From: a virus
Virus record (IMG/VR): IMGVR_UViG_3300042868_003731
Coordinates: 1-64,000 of that record
Length of the DNA: 64,000 nt
Reading direction: 5' to 3' (one strand)
Positions within the stretch are counted from its first letter, which is position 1; the number at the start of each line of letters is the position of its first letter. Both the position numbers and the translations under genes were made by a program. Shown piece by piece: positions 17,408-25,857 of this stretch. The notes under the pieces were generated by a model, which saw nothing but the letters and a program-made list of their open reading frames with translations, did no database searches and was not told the DNA's origin.

Positions 17408-17968
17408 TCAGTCTCTTAAAGTAAAATTATCCTTTGAGAAGAAGTTCTTTGCGCAGTATTCCTTCTCTGTTGGATAGTCGTGAGGGCACGTCTTTTCTCT
17501 CTTCATTTCAGGATCTGTAAACGTTGCAGTCTCTTTCCAATCAAAACCATACACATCTACGTGCTTTGGGTTACAAGTTGATAAGTAGTCTAGAAAAATT
17601 AGACCCGTTGTTGGGTTACTGTATTTACCAGAATGCTTCTTTAACTCTTTATACAGATTTTCCGGATAAACAAAGTCGACTGCATGTATGTTACTTGGTG
17701 TTCTTCCCTGATGGCCAGCATGCATCTTTTTAATATGTTTAGGTATCTTATTAAAGAAAGACTTATACTCAGCAGCATTCCAAAAGACCCAGACGTTGGT
17801 TTTCGTTCCGTGGCTCTTACTTACCTCTTGACGCGTGTATAACATCGCTGCTTTATTGATGCGCACAACAACATCGTGTGCATCAATCTCTTCGCCGTAA
17901 CTCTTACCAAAGAGTGCCATCGAGTTGCCTATCACGGCAACCGTTTTACTTTTAAACCATTCTTTCAT
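17408..17968 (-). CDS. GT29-like (sialyltransferase-family) glycosyltransferase, copy 1
   Basis: 186 residues. Sialylmotif-like elements are readable: KTVAVIGNSMALFGKSYGEE with IDAHDVVVRIN (motif L), NPTTGLIFLDYL (motif S) and HDYPTEKEYC (the late His...Glu motif). GT29 enzymes transfer sialic acid or Kdo-type sugars from CMP donors. It is the last gene of a 10-gene coupled glycan cluster and has two paralogues in it. Confidence 0.75.
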   Translation of the reverse strand: MKEWFKSKTVAVIGNSMALFGKSYGEEIDAHDVVVRINKAAMLYTRQEVSKSHGTKTNVWVFWNAAEYKSFFNKIPKHIKKMHAGHQGRTPSNIHAVDFVYPENLYKELKKHSGKYSNPTTGLIFLDYLSTCNPKHVDVYGFDWKETATFTDPEMKREKTCPHDYPTEKEYCAKNFFSKDNFTLRD

Positions 17969-18468
17969 TGTCTTAACACAAACTTTTTGTTGCTGAAAAA
18001 TTTATTTATGCAGTATTGCTTTTCAAGAGCGAAATCATGTCGGTCGTCGTGAAGTTTTCTATCGTGAAAAGAAGAAGTCGCTTTCCAGTCGTAACCATAT
18101 ACGTTTACTTGATCTGGATTGTAAAGAGAGATCAAATGAAGTATCCTCAATCCTGTTGATGGGCGATGATGACCGAGATCGTTTCTTAACCACTCGACGT
18201 CTATCTCAGGATGATGCAGTATCTCAACTATATGATCACAAGTTTTATTCGTAACTCTATTTGGCTTCATAGTCTTAAACCAGTTTAAAAACCAGACATC
18301 TGTTCTCTTACCATGAGACTTAATATCTTCTGGTTTTAACATAAAGAAGCCACGTTTGATCCTGCAAACGACCTGTGCAGAGTCTATTTCTTTACCATAT
18401 GTTTTATCAAAAAGACTTCTTGCGTTTCCGACTATAGACACAGTCTTACCTTCAAATACTTCTCTCAT
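17965..18468 (-). CDS. GT29-like glycosyltransferase, copy 2
   Basis: 167 residues. Same three elements as copy 1: KTVSIVGNARSLFDKTYGKE, HRPSTGLRILHLI and HDFALEKQYC. Shorter in the middle. Overlaps both neighbours by 4 bp. The donor sugar is unknown; a CMP-Kdo or CMP-sialic acid donor is inferred from the family and from the KdsA gene at 46226. Confidence 0.72.
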   Translation of the reverse strand: MREVFEGKTVSIVGNARSLFDKTYGKEIDSAQVVCRIKRGFFMLKPEDIKSHGKRTDVWFLNWFKTMKPNRVTNKTCDHIVEILHHPEIDVEWLRNDLGHHRPSTGLRILHLISLYNPDQVNVYGYDWKATSSFHDRKLHDDRHDFALEKQYCINKFFSNKKFVLRQ

Positions 18469-19142
18469 AATCCTCTCTGAAGACTGTAGTTCATGTAGAT
18501 TCTTTCTCTATGCCATTCATCAGCCATTGGTGTTGTAGCGAAGTCATGGAAGCACGGAGTTCCTAATGTATAGTGAAGAAGCTTTGCATTCTTGTTCTCT
18601 CCAAATTCGTCAGGTAGCCAGTTCCATTCGATAGGCAGTTCTCCAATTAGACTATCGTCTAGCCAAGTGAAACGATGAACGACTGCACCTGTCGCATTCT
18701 GCACAAACTCGGGAGTCACAACTCGATTCGCCTCGTGTCCACAGTTCCATAGTATCACACTTGACCAATTTTTGCGAGGATAATTTTCATTCTTTGCACC
18801 AAGATACTTTTCTTCCATGCGAGTCTTATAGTCGTGTTTTACGACCATGACGGCTTTCGTCTCGTCACGCATATTCCACAACTCTGTAATGTCGTCACGA
18901 AGAATCATATCTCCGTCAAGGAACAAAGCCCAACCCTTATAGTTCATTAGGTGCGGAATAAGAAAGCGACTGTATATGAAGTGATTGCTGCCATCAGTAT
19001 GCTTTTCTTCGTATCCGCTCAAGAGATTGAGTGATAGAGGATTTAAACTAATTGGCGATGTGGACAGTCTCATAATTGAGTTTGAACACACGTGATAAGC
19101 TGCTGATTCTCTCTTATCAAAACCAATAAAAATTGGTATCAT
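18465..19142 (-). CDS. GT-A type glycosyltransferase (GT8-like)
   Basis: 225 residues. The start IPIFIGFDKRESAAYHVC is typical of phage GT8-like enzymes, and the metal-binding DxD sits in LFLDGDMILRDD. A late HYTLGTPCFHDF segment resembles the family's His-containing end. It would use a nucleotide sugar to decorate a glycan. Coupled to the SDR gene upstream by 4 bp. Confidence 0.75.
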   Translation of the reverse strand: MIPIFIGFDKRESAAYHVCSNSIMRLSTSPISLNPLSLNLLSGYEEKHTDGSNHFIYSRFLIPHLMNYKGWALFLDGDMILRDDITELWNMRDETKAVMVVKHDYKTRMEEKYLGAKNENYPRKNWSSVILWNCGHEANRVVTPEFVQNATGAVVHRFTWLDDSLIGELPIEWNWLPDEFGENKNAKLLHYTLGTPCFHDFATTPMADEWHRERIYMNYSLQRGL

Positions 19143-19681
19143 GACGCTTCCTTTCTTCTACTATGCATTATATCTATCGTTAAGTTCTTAAAGAACATTT
19201 TTTCGGGTTGGTGTAGCATCCACTCAACTACATTTGCGATGTAATCCGTATCTATGCGTGGGTATTCTTTTTTGGAATCCGTCATTGGAGTGTTCATTCT
19301 TCCAAGTTTTAAATGAATGACTTTGCAGCCGGTGTCAATTAACTGAAGCTGAGAACAAGCTTTTTCCAATGCAGATTTATGAATAGCATATTCATTAACG
19401 GTGTCTTTATTACCGTCAGCGCTTACACTTCCAATGTTAATGATTGTGCAGTTTCTATATTTATTTTGTTCAAATAACTTATATAATAGATCAACTTGCG
19501 CATAAGCATGATACGCGTTATTAATATAGACATCAAAATTTTCTATTAAAAATGACTCGACACCATTTGAAAGATTGTGTCCGTTTGACCTACTGAGACC
19601 TATTGTGTGATGTTTCTCTGATAGTCTATCGTATAGCGTCTTGCCAAGACCGCTAGTATGACCAGTTACTACTACCTTCAT
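19139..19681 (-). CDS. Short-chain dehydrogenase/reductase
   Basis: 180 residues, shorter than most SDRs. N-terminal TGHTSGLG is the NAD(P)-binding glycine motif; YAIHKSALEK gives the catalytic YxxxK. Directly downstream of gmd, so it may reduce a 4-keto sugar in the GDP-sugar pathway. A second short SDR is encoded at 48688-49191. Confidence 0.75.
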   Translation of the reverse strand: MKVVVTGHTSGLGKTLYDRLSEKHHTIGLSRSNGHNLSNGVESFLIENFDVYINNAYHAYAQVDLLYKLFEQNKYRNCTIINIGSVSADGNKDTVNEYAIHKSALEKACSQLQLIDTGCKVIHLKLGRMNTPMTDSKKEYPRIDTDYIANVVEWMLHQPEKMFFKNLTIDIMHSRRKEAS

Positions 19682-20655
19682 GTTATACTGTGTCTTTCAA
19701 TATCGCATGCGACCATCTCGCATATCATAGACTCAAACGAATACTTTGGTTCCCAACCAAGTAGTCTCTTTGCTTTGTCCGAGTCTGCGTGTAGGCTGTG
19801 AAGCTCATTCGGTCTTTGGAATTCATTATCGGATACTACATAGTCTTCCCAGTTTGATATCCCAGCCGCCAAGAACGCGATCCTGCATAGATCCCTTACG
19901 CTGTGTTTAACTCCAGTTGCAATGATAAAGTCTTCAGGTTTGTCCTGTTGCAACATTAACCACTGAGCACGTACGTAATCCTTTGCATGACCCCAATCGC
20001 GTTCTGCATCTAGGTTACCAAGGATAATCTTATCACCCTTTCCAGTTACGATTCTTGCAACGCCGTCGGTTATCTTTCTTGAGACGAACTCTATTCCACG
20101 AATAGGAGACTCGTGATTGAATAGAATACCTGTGCAGGCAAAAGCATCGTAGCTCTCTCTATAGTTTCGTGTAATGTGGTATCCATAGAGTTTAGCAATG
20201 CCGTATGGACTTACTGGTTCGAAAGGTGTCTTTTCTGTCTGCCTTCCGTCTATACTACTGTTTCCAAACATCTCGCTCGTACCAGCTTGATAGAACTTAG
20301 TATCAGGTTTGATACGACGAATTGCCTCAAGACAATTAAGAGGACCGAGCGCATCAACGTGAGTAGTTACATAAGCAAGTCTCCAAGATCCACCAACGAA
20401 GCTCTGTGCTGCGAGGTTGTAGAACTCGTCGGGTTGCACTATCTCCATTACATCCATCAGGCTACATGGATCAGTAACATCTCCTACGATTGTCTTAAGA
20501 CCCTTACTAAATAAATCTAGAAACTCTATGTTGCTCCAATTTGGACTTGTATATCTCTTAACGACTCCGTATACAACGTAACCTTTTTCTAACAAGAAAT
20601 CAGCAAGGTAACATGCATCTTGGCCAGGGAATCCTGTAATTAGCGCAGTCTTCAT
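19678..20655 (-). CDS. gmd: GDP-mannose 4,6-dehydratase
   Basis: 325 residues. It converts GDP-mannose to GDP-4-keto-6-deoxymannose. Visible: TGFPGQDACYLADFLLEKGY (NADP binding), NLAAQSFVG, the catalytic TSEMFG Thr/Ser region and YGIAK. Near normal length. It is coupled by 4 bp to the ColD-like PLP enzyme, which would use its product. Confidence 0.9.
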   Translation of the reverse strand: MKTALITGFPGQDACYLADFLLEKGYVVYGVVKRYTSPNWSNIEFLDLFSKGLKTIVGDVTDPCSLMDVMEIVQPDEFYNLAAQSFVGGSWRLAYVTTHVDALGPLNCLEAIRRIKPDTKFYQAGTSEMFGNSSIDGRQTEKTPFEPVSPYGIAKLYGYHITRNYRESYDAFACTGILFNHESPIRGIEFVSRKITDGVARIVTGKGDKIILGNLDAERDWGHAKDYVRAQWLMLQQDKPEDFIIATGVKHSVRDLCRIAFLAAGISNWEDYVVSDNEFQRPNELHSLHADSDKAKRLLGWEPKYSFESMICEMVACDIERHSIT

Positions 20656-21812
20656 TTTATGTTCCTTATTATATCTGCGACCATGTTTATATTATCGACC
20701 AAGTTAACACAGTCGTTTCCTATAAAGAATCCATTTTCATGAAGATCATCCGCACCTTCAAACGTTCCAACACTATCCCAGTTCAAAAGATTGATCACTG
20801 GGTTCTTCATAAAGTTTCCTGCTACGATCGGTCTAGTTTCAACTTCATTCTCTGTGAGGATCTGAATGACTTCTTTTCTTCTTCCCTTTAGATGTCCTTC
20901 TAGGACTAATCCAAAACCAAACCAACTACTGGTACCATGTTCTGATTGTAATCTAATACCAGGGACGTTACGAAATGCGGCTTTGGCTGCGGTCGCGTTC
21001 TGTCTACGCTTCGTCATCATATCTGGCCACTTCCTGAGTTGCTCTTGCCCAACGGCGCCGCTCATCTCAAGCGGACGAACACAGTAACCAGGAAGAACAA
21101 ACTTAAAGCTATCCTCGAACGGATCGCCAGTTTTCTGATGTAGAGTACTACCTTCAGACATATCACGTATCCAACCGTGAGCTCTCAGACTCTTTAGATA
21201 CTCGTATGTTAGGTCGTCGTTCGTAAGAACCATTCCGCCTTCCATAGTCTGCATATGATGGCTAAAGAAGAAACTAAACGTGCCCATCTCACCAATGGAT
21301 CCACAGAATGATGAACCTTCCCAAGCTCCTAGACTCTCACAGTTATCCTCAAGAAGAGCAATGCTGCGTTCGTCGCATATCGTCTTAAGTTCTTCAAGTT
21401 CTGCTGGGTTACCTAGTAGGTTCACAACAAATACGGCTGCCGTATCTTCATCGATCGCCGCAATCACTTTCTTTGTATTAATATTGAACGTGTTAGGATC
21501 AACATCAACAAAGCGAAGCTTATATCCCCACTGATGTACTGGGAAATACGTTGTACTCCAACTCACAGCAGGAACAACGATGTTTCCTTTATTCTTGTAC
21601 TTAGGATTGAGAGCGAGCGCAGCAAGTGCTATTAAGTTAGCACTACTTCCGCTATTCGTCATGACTGCATATTTACTACCGAAGAACTTAGCGAATTGCT
21701 TTTCAAACTTCTTAACCTCTTCACCCATAGTATATCGCCCACTTGCGATTACTCGATGAATAGCATCTATTTCTTCCTGGCCCCAAGTATCACTCGCAAG
21801 TTTGTATTTCAT
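20652..21812 (-). CDS. PLP-dependent sugar 3-dehydratase (ColD-like) of the DegT family
   Basis: 386 residues from the ATG at 21812 (ATGA overlap with the upstream stop). Overall a DegT/DnrJ/StrS-family enzyme, but the position that normally holds the PLP-binding Lys reads SHHMQTMEGG, with His. That replacement is the hallmark of 3-dehydratases such as ColD and RfbH rather than aminotransferases. With Gmd next door it could make GDP-4-keto-3,6-dideoxymannose, a precursor of colitose-type sugars. It could still be another His-type member of the family. Confidence 0.8.
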   Translation of the reverse strand: MKYKLASDTWGQEEIDAIHRVIASGRYTMGEEVKKFEKQFAKFFGSKYAVMTNSGSSANLIALAALALNPKYKNKGNIVVPAVSWSTTYFPVHQWGYKLRFVDVDPNTFNINTKKVIAAIDEDTAAVFVVNLLGNPAELEELKTICDERSIALLEDNCESLGAWEGSSFCGSIGEMGTFSFFFSHHMQTMEGGMVLTNDDLTYEYLKSLRAHGWIRDMSEGSTLHQKTGDPFEDSFKFVLPGYCVRPLEMSGAVGQEQLRKWPDMMTKRRQNATAAKAAFRNVPGIRLQSEHGTSSWFGFGLVLEGHLKGRRKEVIQILTENEVETRPIVAGNFMKNPVINLLNWDSVGTFEGADDLHENGFFIGNDCVNLVDNINMVADIIRNIK

Positions 21813-22690
21813 TTTATAGGTCCCTTCCATTGTGTTGCACCGTTTATGAATTTGAATGTTTTCTTGTCTTTTATTTCTTCCATCGTAAACTGACCCCACG
21901 CAAGACTCGCGAATAGATGAAACCTTTCTTTTTCTTTTAAATGCTCTATCTCTTCAAATGAATGGGTTAACGGAAACGCGGCACAGTATCTTTCACATAT
22001 CACAGGTATTCCTCTTTCCAATGCCGTAAGAGCTACTGCACTATTGAAAGCAACTACGCAGTAAGCATTGTTTAGAACATCGTCAAGAGATTCTTCGTAA
22101 TCGTGTTTTTCTTCGTACTTAACATTAATCATTAGATTATCCATGACAGGCCCGGTCTTTCTTCTAACTACGATCGGCCTATCCGTGTATTGTTTTATTT
22201 TTTCTATAGTTTCAGCTTCCCAGTTTGTATGATTGAATACTCGAGCAACGGTATCGCTCGGTGGAAACACGACAATATTTTGTTTCTTGTTAAAATTATA
22301 GTCTAAAAAGTTAATATCAAATAGTTTTAAACGATCACTGTTAACATCAGGTAATATGGTATTCTGAACAAATCCGTTTTTTACAACTCTCATCCAGTTT
22401 GGATATCTATAACCTGGTTTAAAGTATGCGTGATCTATGTAATAGAAATTCATATTATCATTCACGGCCATATCCAAAATATGAGCGTTTCCTCTTAGCA
22501 GACCAGCAAATACCACAGATTCATAACTAGGTAATAGCTTTTTAATTCTTAGATGCGGTGGTGCATGCCGTGAAGTTTGGTGTTTGTATACATGATGACG
22601 TGTATAAACAATTTTTGCTTCGTTTGTGTAACCAAAAGATTTAACATACGAGTCTTGGTCTTTTTTTCCTGAAAGAAATGCGCACATCAT
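21809..22690 (-). CDS. KpsS/capsule-synthesis-like glycosyltransferase
   Basis: 293 residues of GT-B character. The second half contains RPIVVRRK and VVAFNSAVALTALERGIPVI, matching the donor-binding region of capsule-synthesis proteins (KpsC/KpsS type, often Kdo transferases). Fully coupled to its neighbours. A related protein is encoded at 23475-24377. Confidence 0.65.
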   Translation of the reverse strand: MMCAFLSGKKDQDSYVKSFGYTNEAKIVYTRHHVYKHQTSRHAPPHLRIKKLLPSYESVVFAGLLRGNAHILDMAVNDNMNFYYIDHAYFKPGYRYPNWMRVVKNGFVQNTILPDVNSDRLKLFDINFLDYNFNKKQNIVVFPPSDTVARVFNHTNWEAETIEKIKQYTDRPIVVRRKTGPVMDNLMINVKYEEKHDYEESLDDVLNNAYCVVAFNSAVALTALERGIPVICERYCAAFPLTHSFEEIEHLKEKERFHLFASLAWGQFTMEEIKDKKTFKFINGATQWKGPIK

Positions 22691-23478
22691 TTTACTTTGT
22701 TCCAGTATTCTGTGTTTCTCTTTACGACTAGATCCCTCTTATTACTAGTCCCTTTCTTTTTACGAGGACCCTTCATATGGTCCATAAACATACCGAGAGG
22801 CCCGTTAATGAAAGGATGATTATTCTTAATTGGTGGGCTAAGGTTATACCAGTGATCATCGTTAAACTTTGTCTTTGCTGCATCATAAGTATGACAATCC
22901 GTCCACATATCAAGGCGAAAGATACTATCATCAATATAGTATTGCTTCCAAGCATTAAGAAACTCTTTGGATATTGGATGTTTCGTATTTAAGATATGAA
23001 AACCAGTTTCAGTGTACATCCAAGGGCGGGCAAGATATCCAGCGAACTTTTCGTTTGGGCACCAACTGTTAATATCATTTACAGAGACAGATGAATGAGT
23101 TCTGCTATCGCCATCTAACCATATAAGAACATCTGTATCGTTCTCTTCAAGGAATTGGAACAAAGCAAACACTTTATGACTAAATCTTACTGCGTCGTAT
23201 CTGTAATTTTTCTGACCTGCTTCAGATTTACTTCCGAGACCATTTGCTTCCAAGTTGTTCGCGTGTCTTTCTTTAAAAGCTATTAGATCTTTCTGATTTA
23301 ATATCTTATATGTAACTCTCTCGTCTCGAATGAGTTCGTTCTTTGGAATAGGGTCGTCAACATACACAGTTAATGATACTTCTTTTGGCCAGTATCGAAT
23401 AAACCCATTGATGAGCAGCGATCCAGTCTCTCTGAACCCGCTTGTATTATAACAAGTTACTGCATTAATTCTTTTCAT
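22687..23478 (-). CDS. GT-A-like glycosyltransferase
   Basis: 263 residues. The DxD metal motif is in LIWLDGDSRTHSS; the N-terminus MKRINAVTCYNTSGF and the NDDHWYNLSPP end resemble phage sugar transferases acting on phage or host glycans. Coupled on both sides. Acceptor unknown. Confidence 0.62.
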   Translation of the reverse strand: MKRINAVTCYNTSGFRETGSLLINGFIRYWPKEVSLTVYVDDPIPKNELIRDERVTYKILNQKDLIAFKERHANNLEANGLGSKSEAGQKNYRYDAVRFSHKVFALFQFLEENDTDVLIWLDGDSRTHSSVSVNDINSWCPNEKFAGYLARPWMYTETGFHILNTKHPISKEFLNAWKQYYIDDSIFRLDMWTDCHTYDAAKTKFNDDHWYNLSPPIKNNHPFINGPLGMFMDHMKGPRKKKGTSNKRDLVVKRNTEYWNKVK

Positions 23479-24377
23479 ATCTTACCTACGTCTAAATATT
23501 TTGATACTTCTTTCCACAGGAGGCCATCTTTTATATCTTGAATACTGTAATGAGACATTGCTATCTTTTGGATCCAAGTTTCTCTATCTATTATATATGG
23601 ACTTTCTAACATTGACATGTCATAATTTCCAACATCTGCCACCGGGCTCTTTTTCCAATCCGGGTCCATGATAAACACCGGAACGCCTTCAATCGCGCTA
23701 ACGGCTCCAGGAGAACTGTTATATGTAATGGAACACCATGCGTTTTTTAAATCTTCTAAAATGCTTTTATTTCTCGATATGGTTACTCTACTTTTTTCTA
23801 AGTTACTAATGTATCCATTTACTAAATGATTATCGGTTGGGTGTAATCGAATGACAATATCTCTATCGGAATATTCCCTTATCTTTTTTATCGTTGAAGT
23901 GCACCACTTTAATCCGTCTAAACCACACATAGTCCAACCGGAACTCTTTTGCATAAGTATGAGAATATGATCTCCGGTTTTTCTCCAAGGTTTAAGTTTG
24001 CATTCGGTTACCTTACTTATATTAGTCCATCTGTTTGGATCTATCTCTTTATCAAAATAATAACCAGTGTTTGCAAATATGCCGTTCATGCTGTATCTAA
24101 AATAAATGTTTTTACTTAGATAATTAAAGATGTTCCCATCAACAGTTAAAATGTGGCCGCAATGGTTTTTCTGTTTTTCTATGACGTATCTTCTAAACAT
24201 ATTATGAGGTGTATCGGATCCTGGCTTTGGCCATCCCTGTATGATAGCAAGATTGCATTTATTCCAAACCGAGTTTTTCACGACAGAGCAATTTGGAAAT
24301 GTTTTTTGAATTGCCTCAAATCTTTCATCTTTTCTATCAGACTTTAGAGTTTTGTAAAATATAGAAGATGTAATCAC
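23475..24377 (-). CDS. KpsS/capsule-synthesis-like glycosyltransferase, second copy
   Basis: 300 residues. ILILMQKSSGWTM, IVIRLHPTD and ITYNSSPGAVSAIEGVPVFI form the conserved core of capsule polysaccharide synthesis proteins. AT-rich compared with the structural genes, as are its neighbours, which fits a glycan cluster acquired by transfer. Coupled to the GT29-like gene upstream. Confidence 0.68.
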   Translation of the reverse strand: MITSSIFYKTLKSDRKDERFEAIQKTFPNCSVVKNSVWNKCNLAIIQGWPKPGSDTPHNMFRRYVIEKQKNHCGHILTVDGNIFNYLSKNIYFRYSMNGIFANTGYYFDKEIDPNRWTNISKVTECKLKPWRKTGDHILILMQKSSGWTMCGLDGLKWCTSTIKKIREYSDRDIVIRLHPTDNHLVNGYISNLEKSRVTISRNKSILEDLKNAWCSITYNSSPGAVSAIEGVPVFIMDPDWKKSPVADVGNYDMSMLESPYIIDRETWIQKIAMSHYSIQDIKDGLLWKEVSKYLDVGKI

Positions 24378-24919
24378 GATGAACCTCTAAGTAAAAATGT
24401 ATCATCGTTAAATATGTTATTCAAACAGTAATTTCGTTCTGTTCCAAAGTCATGAGCGATACATTTTCTTCTCTCGTGCCAGGAATAAGATGCTTTCCAA
24501 TCGAAGCCATATGCAAAAACTTTTTGTGGGTTCTGCTTCTTTATATAGTATAAGACTCTTAGACCAGTCGAAGATTTCTTTGGCAAGTTACCGTCTAACT
24601 GCTTTCTATCCTCATCAGAGAACACCAGATCTGCCATCTCTATATGCAATGGGGATACGTCTACAGTATCCATCTGCATCTTACGTACGTGTCTTGTATG
24701 AGGTTTATTAAAGTATGCTTTGTTTTGGTTAATGTTCTGCATACACCAGATATCAAGACGCGATCCCATCTGAGATGGAAACTCGGTGAAGCGATATCCA
24801 CCACGGTTGATACGAACCACTACTTCTGCTCGATCTATTTCTTTACCGTACTTTTGTTGTAAGAGCGAAGCCGCATTACCAACAACCGCAACAGTTTTTC
24901 CTGCGAACCATTCTTTCAT
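24374..24919 (-). CDS. GT29-like glycosyltransferase, copy 3
   Basis: 181 residues. KTVAVVGNAASLLQQKYGKE, SSTGLRVLYYI and HDFGTERNYC give the three sialylmotif-like elements. It opens the glycan cluster. The three copies differ throughout, so they probably have different acceptors rather than being recent duplicates. Confidence 0.73.
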   Translation of the reverse strand: MKEWFAGKTVAVVGNAASLLQQKYGKEIDRAEVVVRINRGGYRFTEFPSQMGSRLDIWCMQNINQNKAYFNKPHTRHVRKMQMDTVDVSPLHIEMADLVFSDEDRKQLDGNLPKKSSTGLRVLYYIKKQNPQKVFAYGFDWKASYSWHERRKCIAHDFGTERNYCLNNIFNDDTFLLRGSS

Positions 24920-24944
24920 CGTTAACTCAGTTTTAGATAATAAA

Positions 24945-24992
24945 AAAGGAGGACTGTATCCTCCTTTAAAAGGAGGACTGTATCCTCCTTTA
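24945..24992 (-). terminator. Two identical tandem hairpin terminators
   Basis: Two copies of the same 9-bp hairpin (AAAGGAGGA, loop CTGTA, TCCTCCTTT) at 24945-24967 and 24969-24991. The minus-strand tail is TTTTTTATT. They separate the micro-operon at 25024-25583 from the glycan cluster. Confidence 0.75.
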
Positions 24993-25023
24993 TTTATTCA
25001 AACGATACAAATAAGATTTACTC

Positions 25024-25089
25024 TTACTTTCCGCCCTTTTTCTTTTCGGTGTTATCTTTGTGGAAGGTGTGATCTGGATCTATCATCAT
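25024..25089 (-). CDS. Possible 21-residue coupled microprotein
   Basis: MMIDPDHTFHKDNTEKKKGG plus K, 21 residues. Its start overlaps the stop of the DUF3563-like gene (ATGATG), which is the only support. Very basic end. It may simply be a translated tail. Confidence 0.35.
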   Translation of the reverse strand: MMIDPDHTFHKDNTEKKKGGK

Positions 25090-25256
25090 GCCCACCCTAC
25101 TAAATTCTGATTTGATTTGATCTGCCACGGAGCTTCTTGGCGATCGATTCTTCGAATACGGTTCTCTAGGTCAGCAAGATCAGAAGAGTCTGCAAGATAT
25201 TCATCAATATTATCTTTTTCGGTTCTTACTTTAAATAAATTTTTAAAATTAAACAC
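25086..25256 (-). CDS. DUF3563-like small protein
   Basis: 56 residues from a GTG at 25256 with an AGGAGG site 7 bp upstream. It carries EYLADSSDLADLENRIRRID, the core of DUF3563 proteins, small proteins of proteobacteria of unknown role. It overlaps the DUF1127 gene by 8 bp. Confidence 0.65.
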   Translation of the reverse strand: MFNFKNLFKVRTEKDNIDEYLADSSDLADLENRIRRIDRQEAPWQIKSNQNLVGWA

Positions 25257-25419
25257 CGCGAGCCTCCTTACCATACGCAGCTTCAAACGCGATTTGATCG
25301 ATAGAACTATAATGTAATCCTAGATCTTTGAGCTGATGTATGGTTAAAGAACTGAGTTCTTTGTAGGTTTTTCTATAGGTTCTGTTTCTAGAATACCACT
25401 TAACGAGTAGGGATATCAT
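25249..25419 (-). CDS. DUF1127 family small basic protein
   Basis: 56 residues. RNRTYRKTYKELSSLTIHQL plus KDLGLHYSSIDQI matches the short Arg-rich DUF1127 pattern (R..reLs.Ls..qL.DLGl....i). DUF1127 proteins are abundant in Alphaproteobacteria and have been linked to RNA and phosphate metabolism. The ATG overlaps the upstream stop as ATGA. Its presence supports an alphaproteobacterial host. Confidence 0.7.
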   Translation of the reverse strand: MISLLVKWYSRNRTYRKTYKELSSLTIHQLKDLGLHYSSIDQIAFEAAYGKEARGV

Positions 25420-25583
25420 ACTGACACCCCTAGTCTTGGTGCGACACCATACTGCTTCATATGGAAGTATGCATAGTCGGCATCAGCTTTATACTCGGTG
25501 CGAGCCCAAGTAGCAAGTTCTTTATCAGATTCTGAACGGTGCGCGGTTTTTATTAGACCATCAAAAAGTCTTAGCGTTAGCAT
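25416..25583 (-). CDS. Small protein opening the DUF1127 micro-operon
   Basis: 55 residues from the ATG at 25583, which has an AGAGAG site 6 bp upstream, starting MLTLRLFDGLIKTAHRSESD. No known motif. A late promoter lies at 25652-25659. It is coupled by ATGA to the DUF1127 gene. Confidence 0.6.
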   Translation of the reverse strand: MLTLRLFDGLIKTAHRSESDKELATWARTEYKADADYAYFHMKQYGVAPRLGVSV

Positions 25584-25651
25584 TATTTTCTCTCTTTCAA
25601 TGTGTGTGTATTTTGTTGCCCGTAGTAGAATTACCACAGATTTAATGATAT

Positions 25652-25659
25652 TATTTATA
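25652..25659 (-). promoter_or_regulatory. T4-type late promoter (TATAAATA)
   Basis: Exact TATAAATA on the minus strand, 69 bp upstream of the micro-operon start at 25583. Confidence 0.7.
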
Positions 25660-25673
25660 GGAATAGTTTACTA

Positions 25674-25700
25674 AAATAGGTAAAAAAGGTTTACCTATTT
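25674..25700 (-). terminator. 11-bp hairpin between structural gene and micro-operon
   Basis: Perfect stem AAATAGGTAAA/TTTACCTATTT with a 5-nt loop, just upstream of the late promoter at 25652. The remaining 25701-25857 holds no convincing gene. Confidence 0.6.
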
Positions 25701-25857
25701 AGAATAGCCGGTATTCGGTTATGTTATAGCTACTATTCGCTTACCTCGGCAAGATTATCTTCAACTGCTTTTAAACGGGTTGATCGTTGCGGCCTTTAGA
25801 GTCGTCTGGGTCTGTGTTCTGTGACGTACACAACGTTGTTATATTTTCTATACATAA

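Noticed and set aside
20652-21812. Sugar aminotransferase (perosamine synthase type)
   Set aside because: The PLP-binding Lys is replaced by His, which points to a 3-dehydratase.
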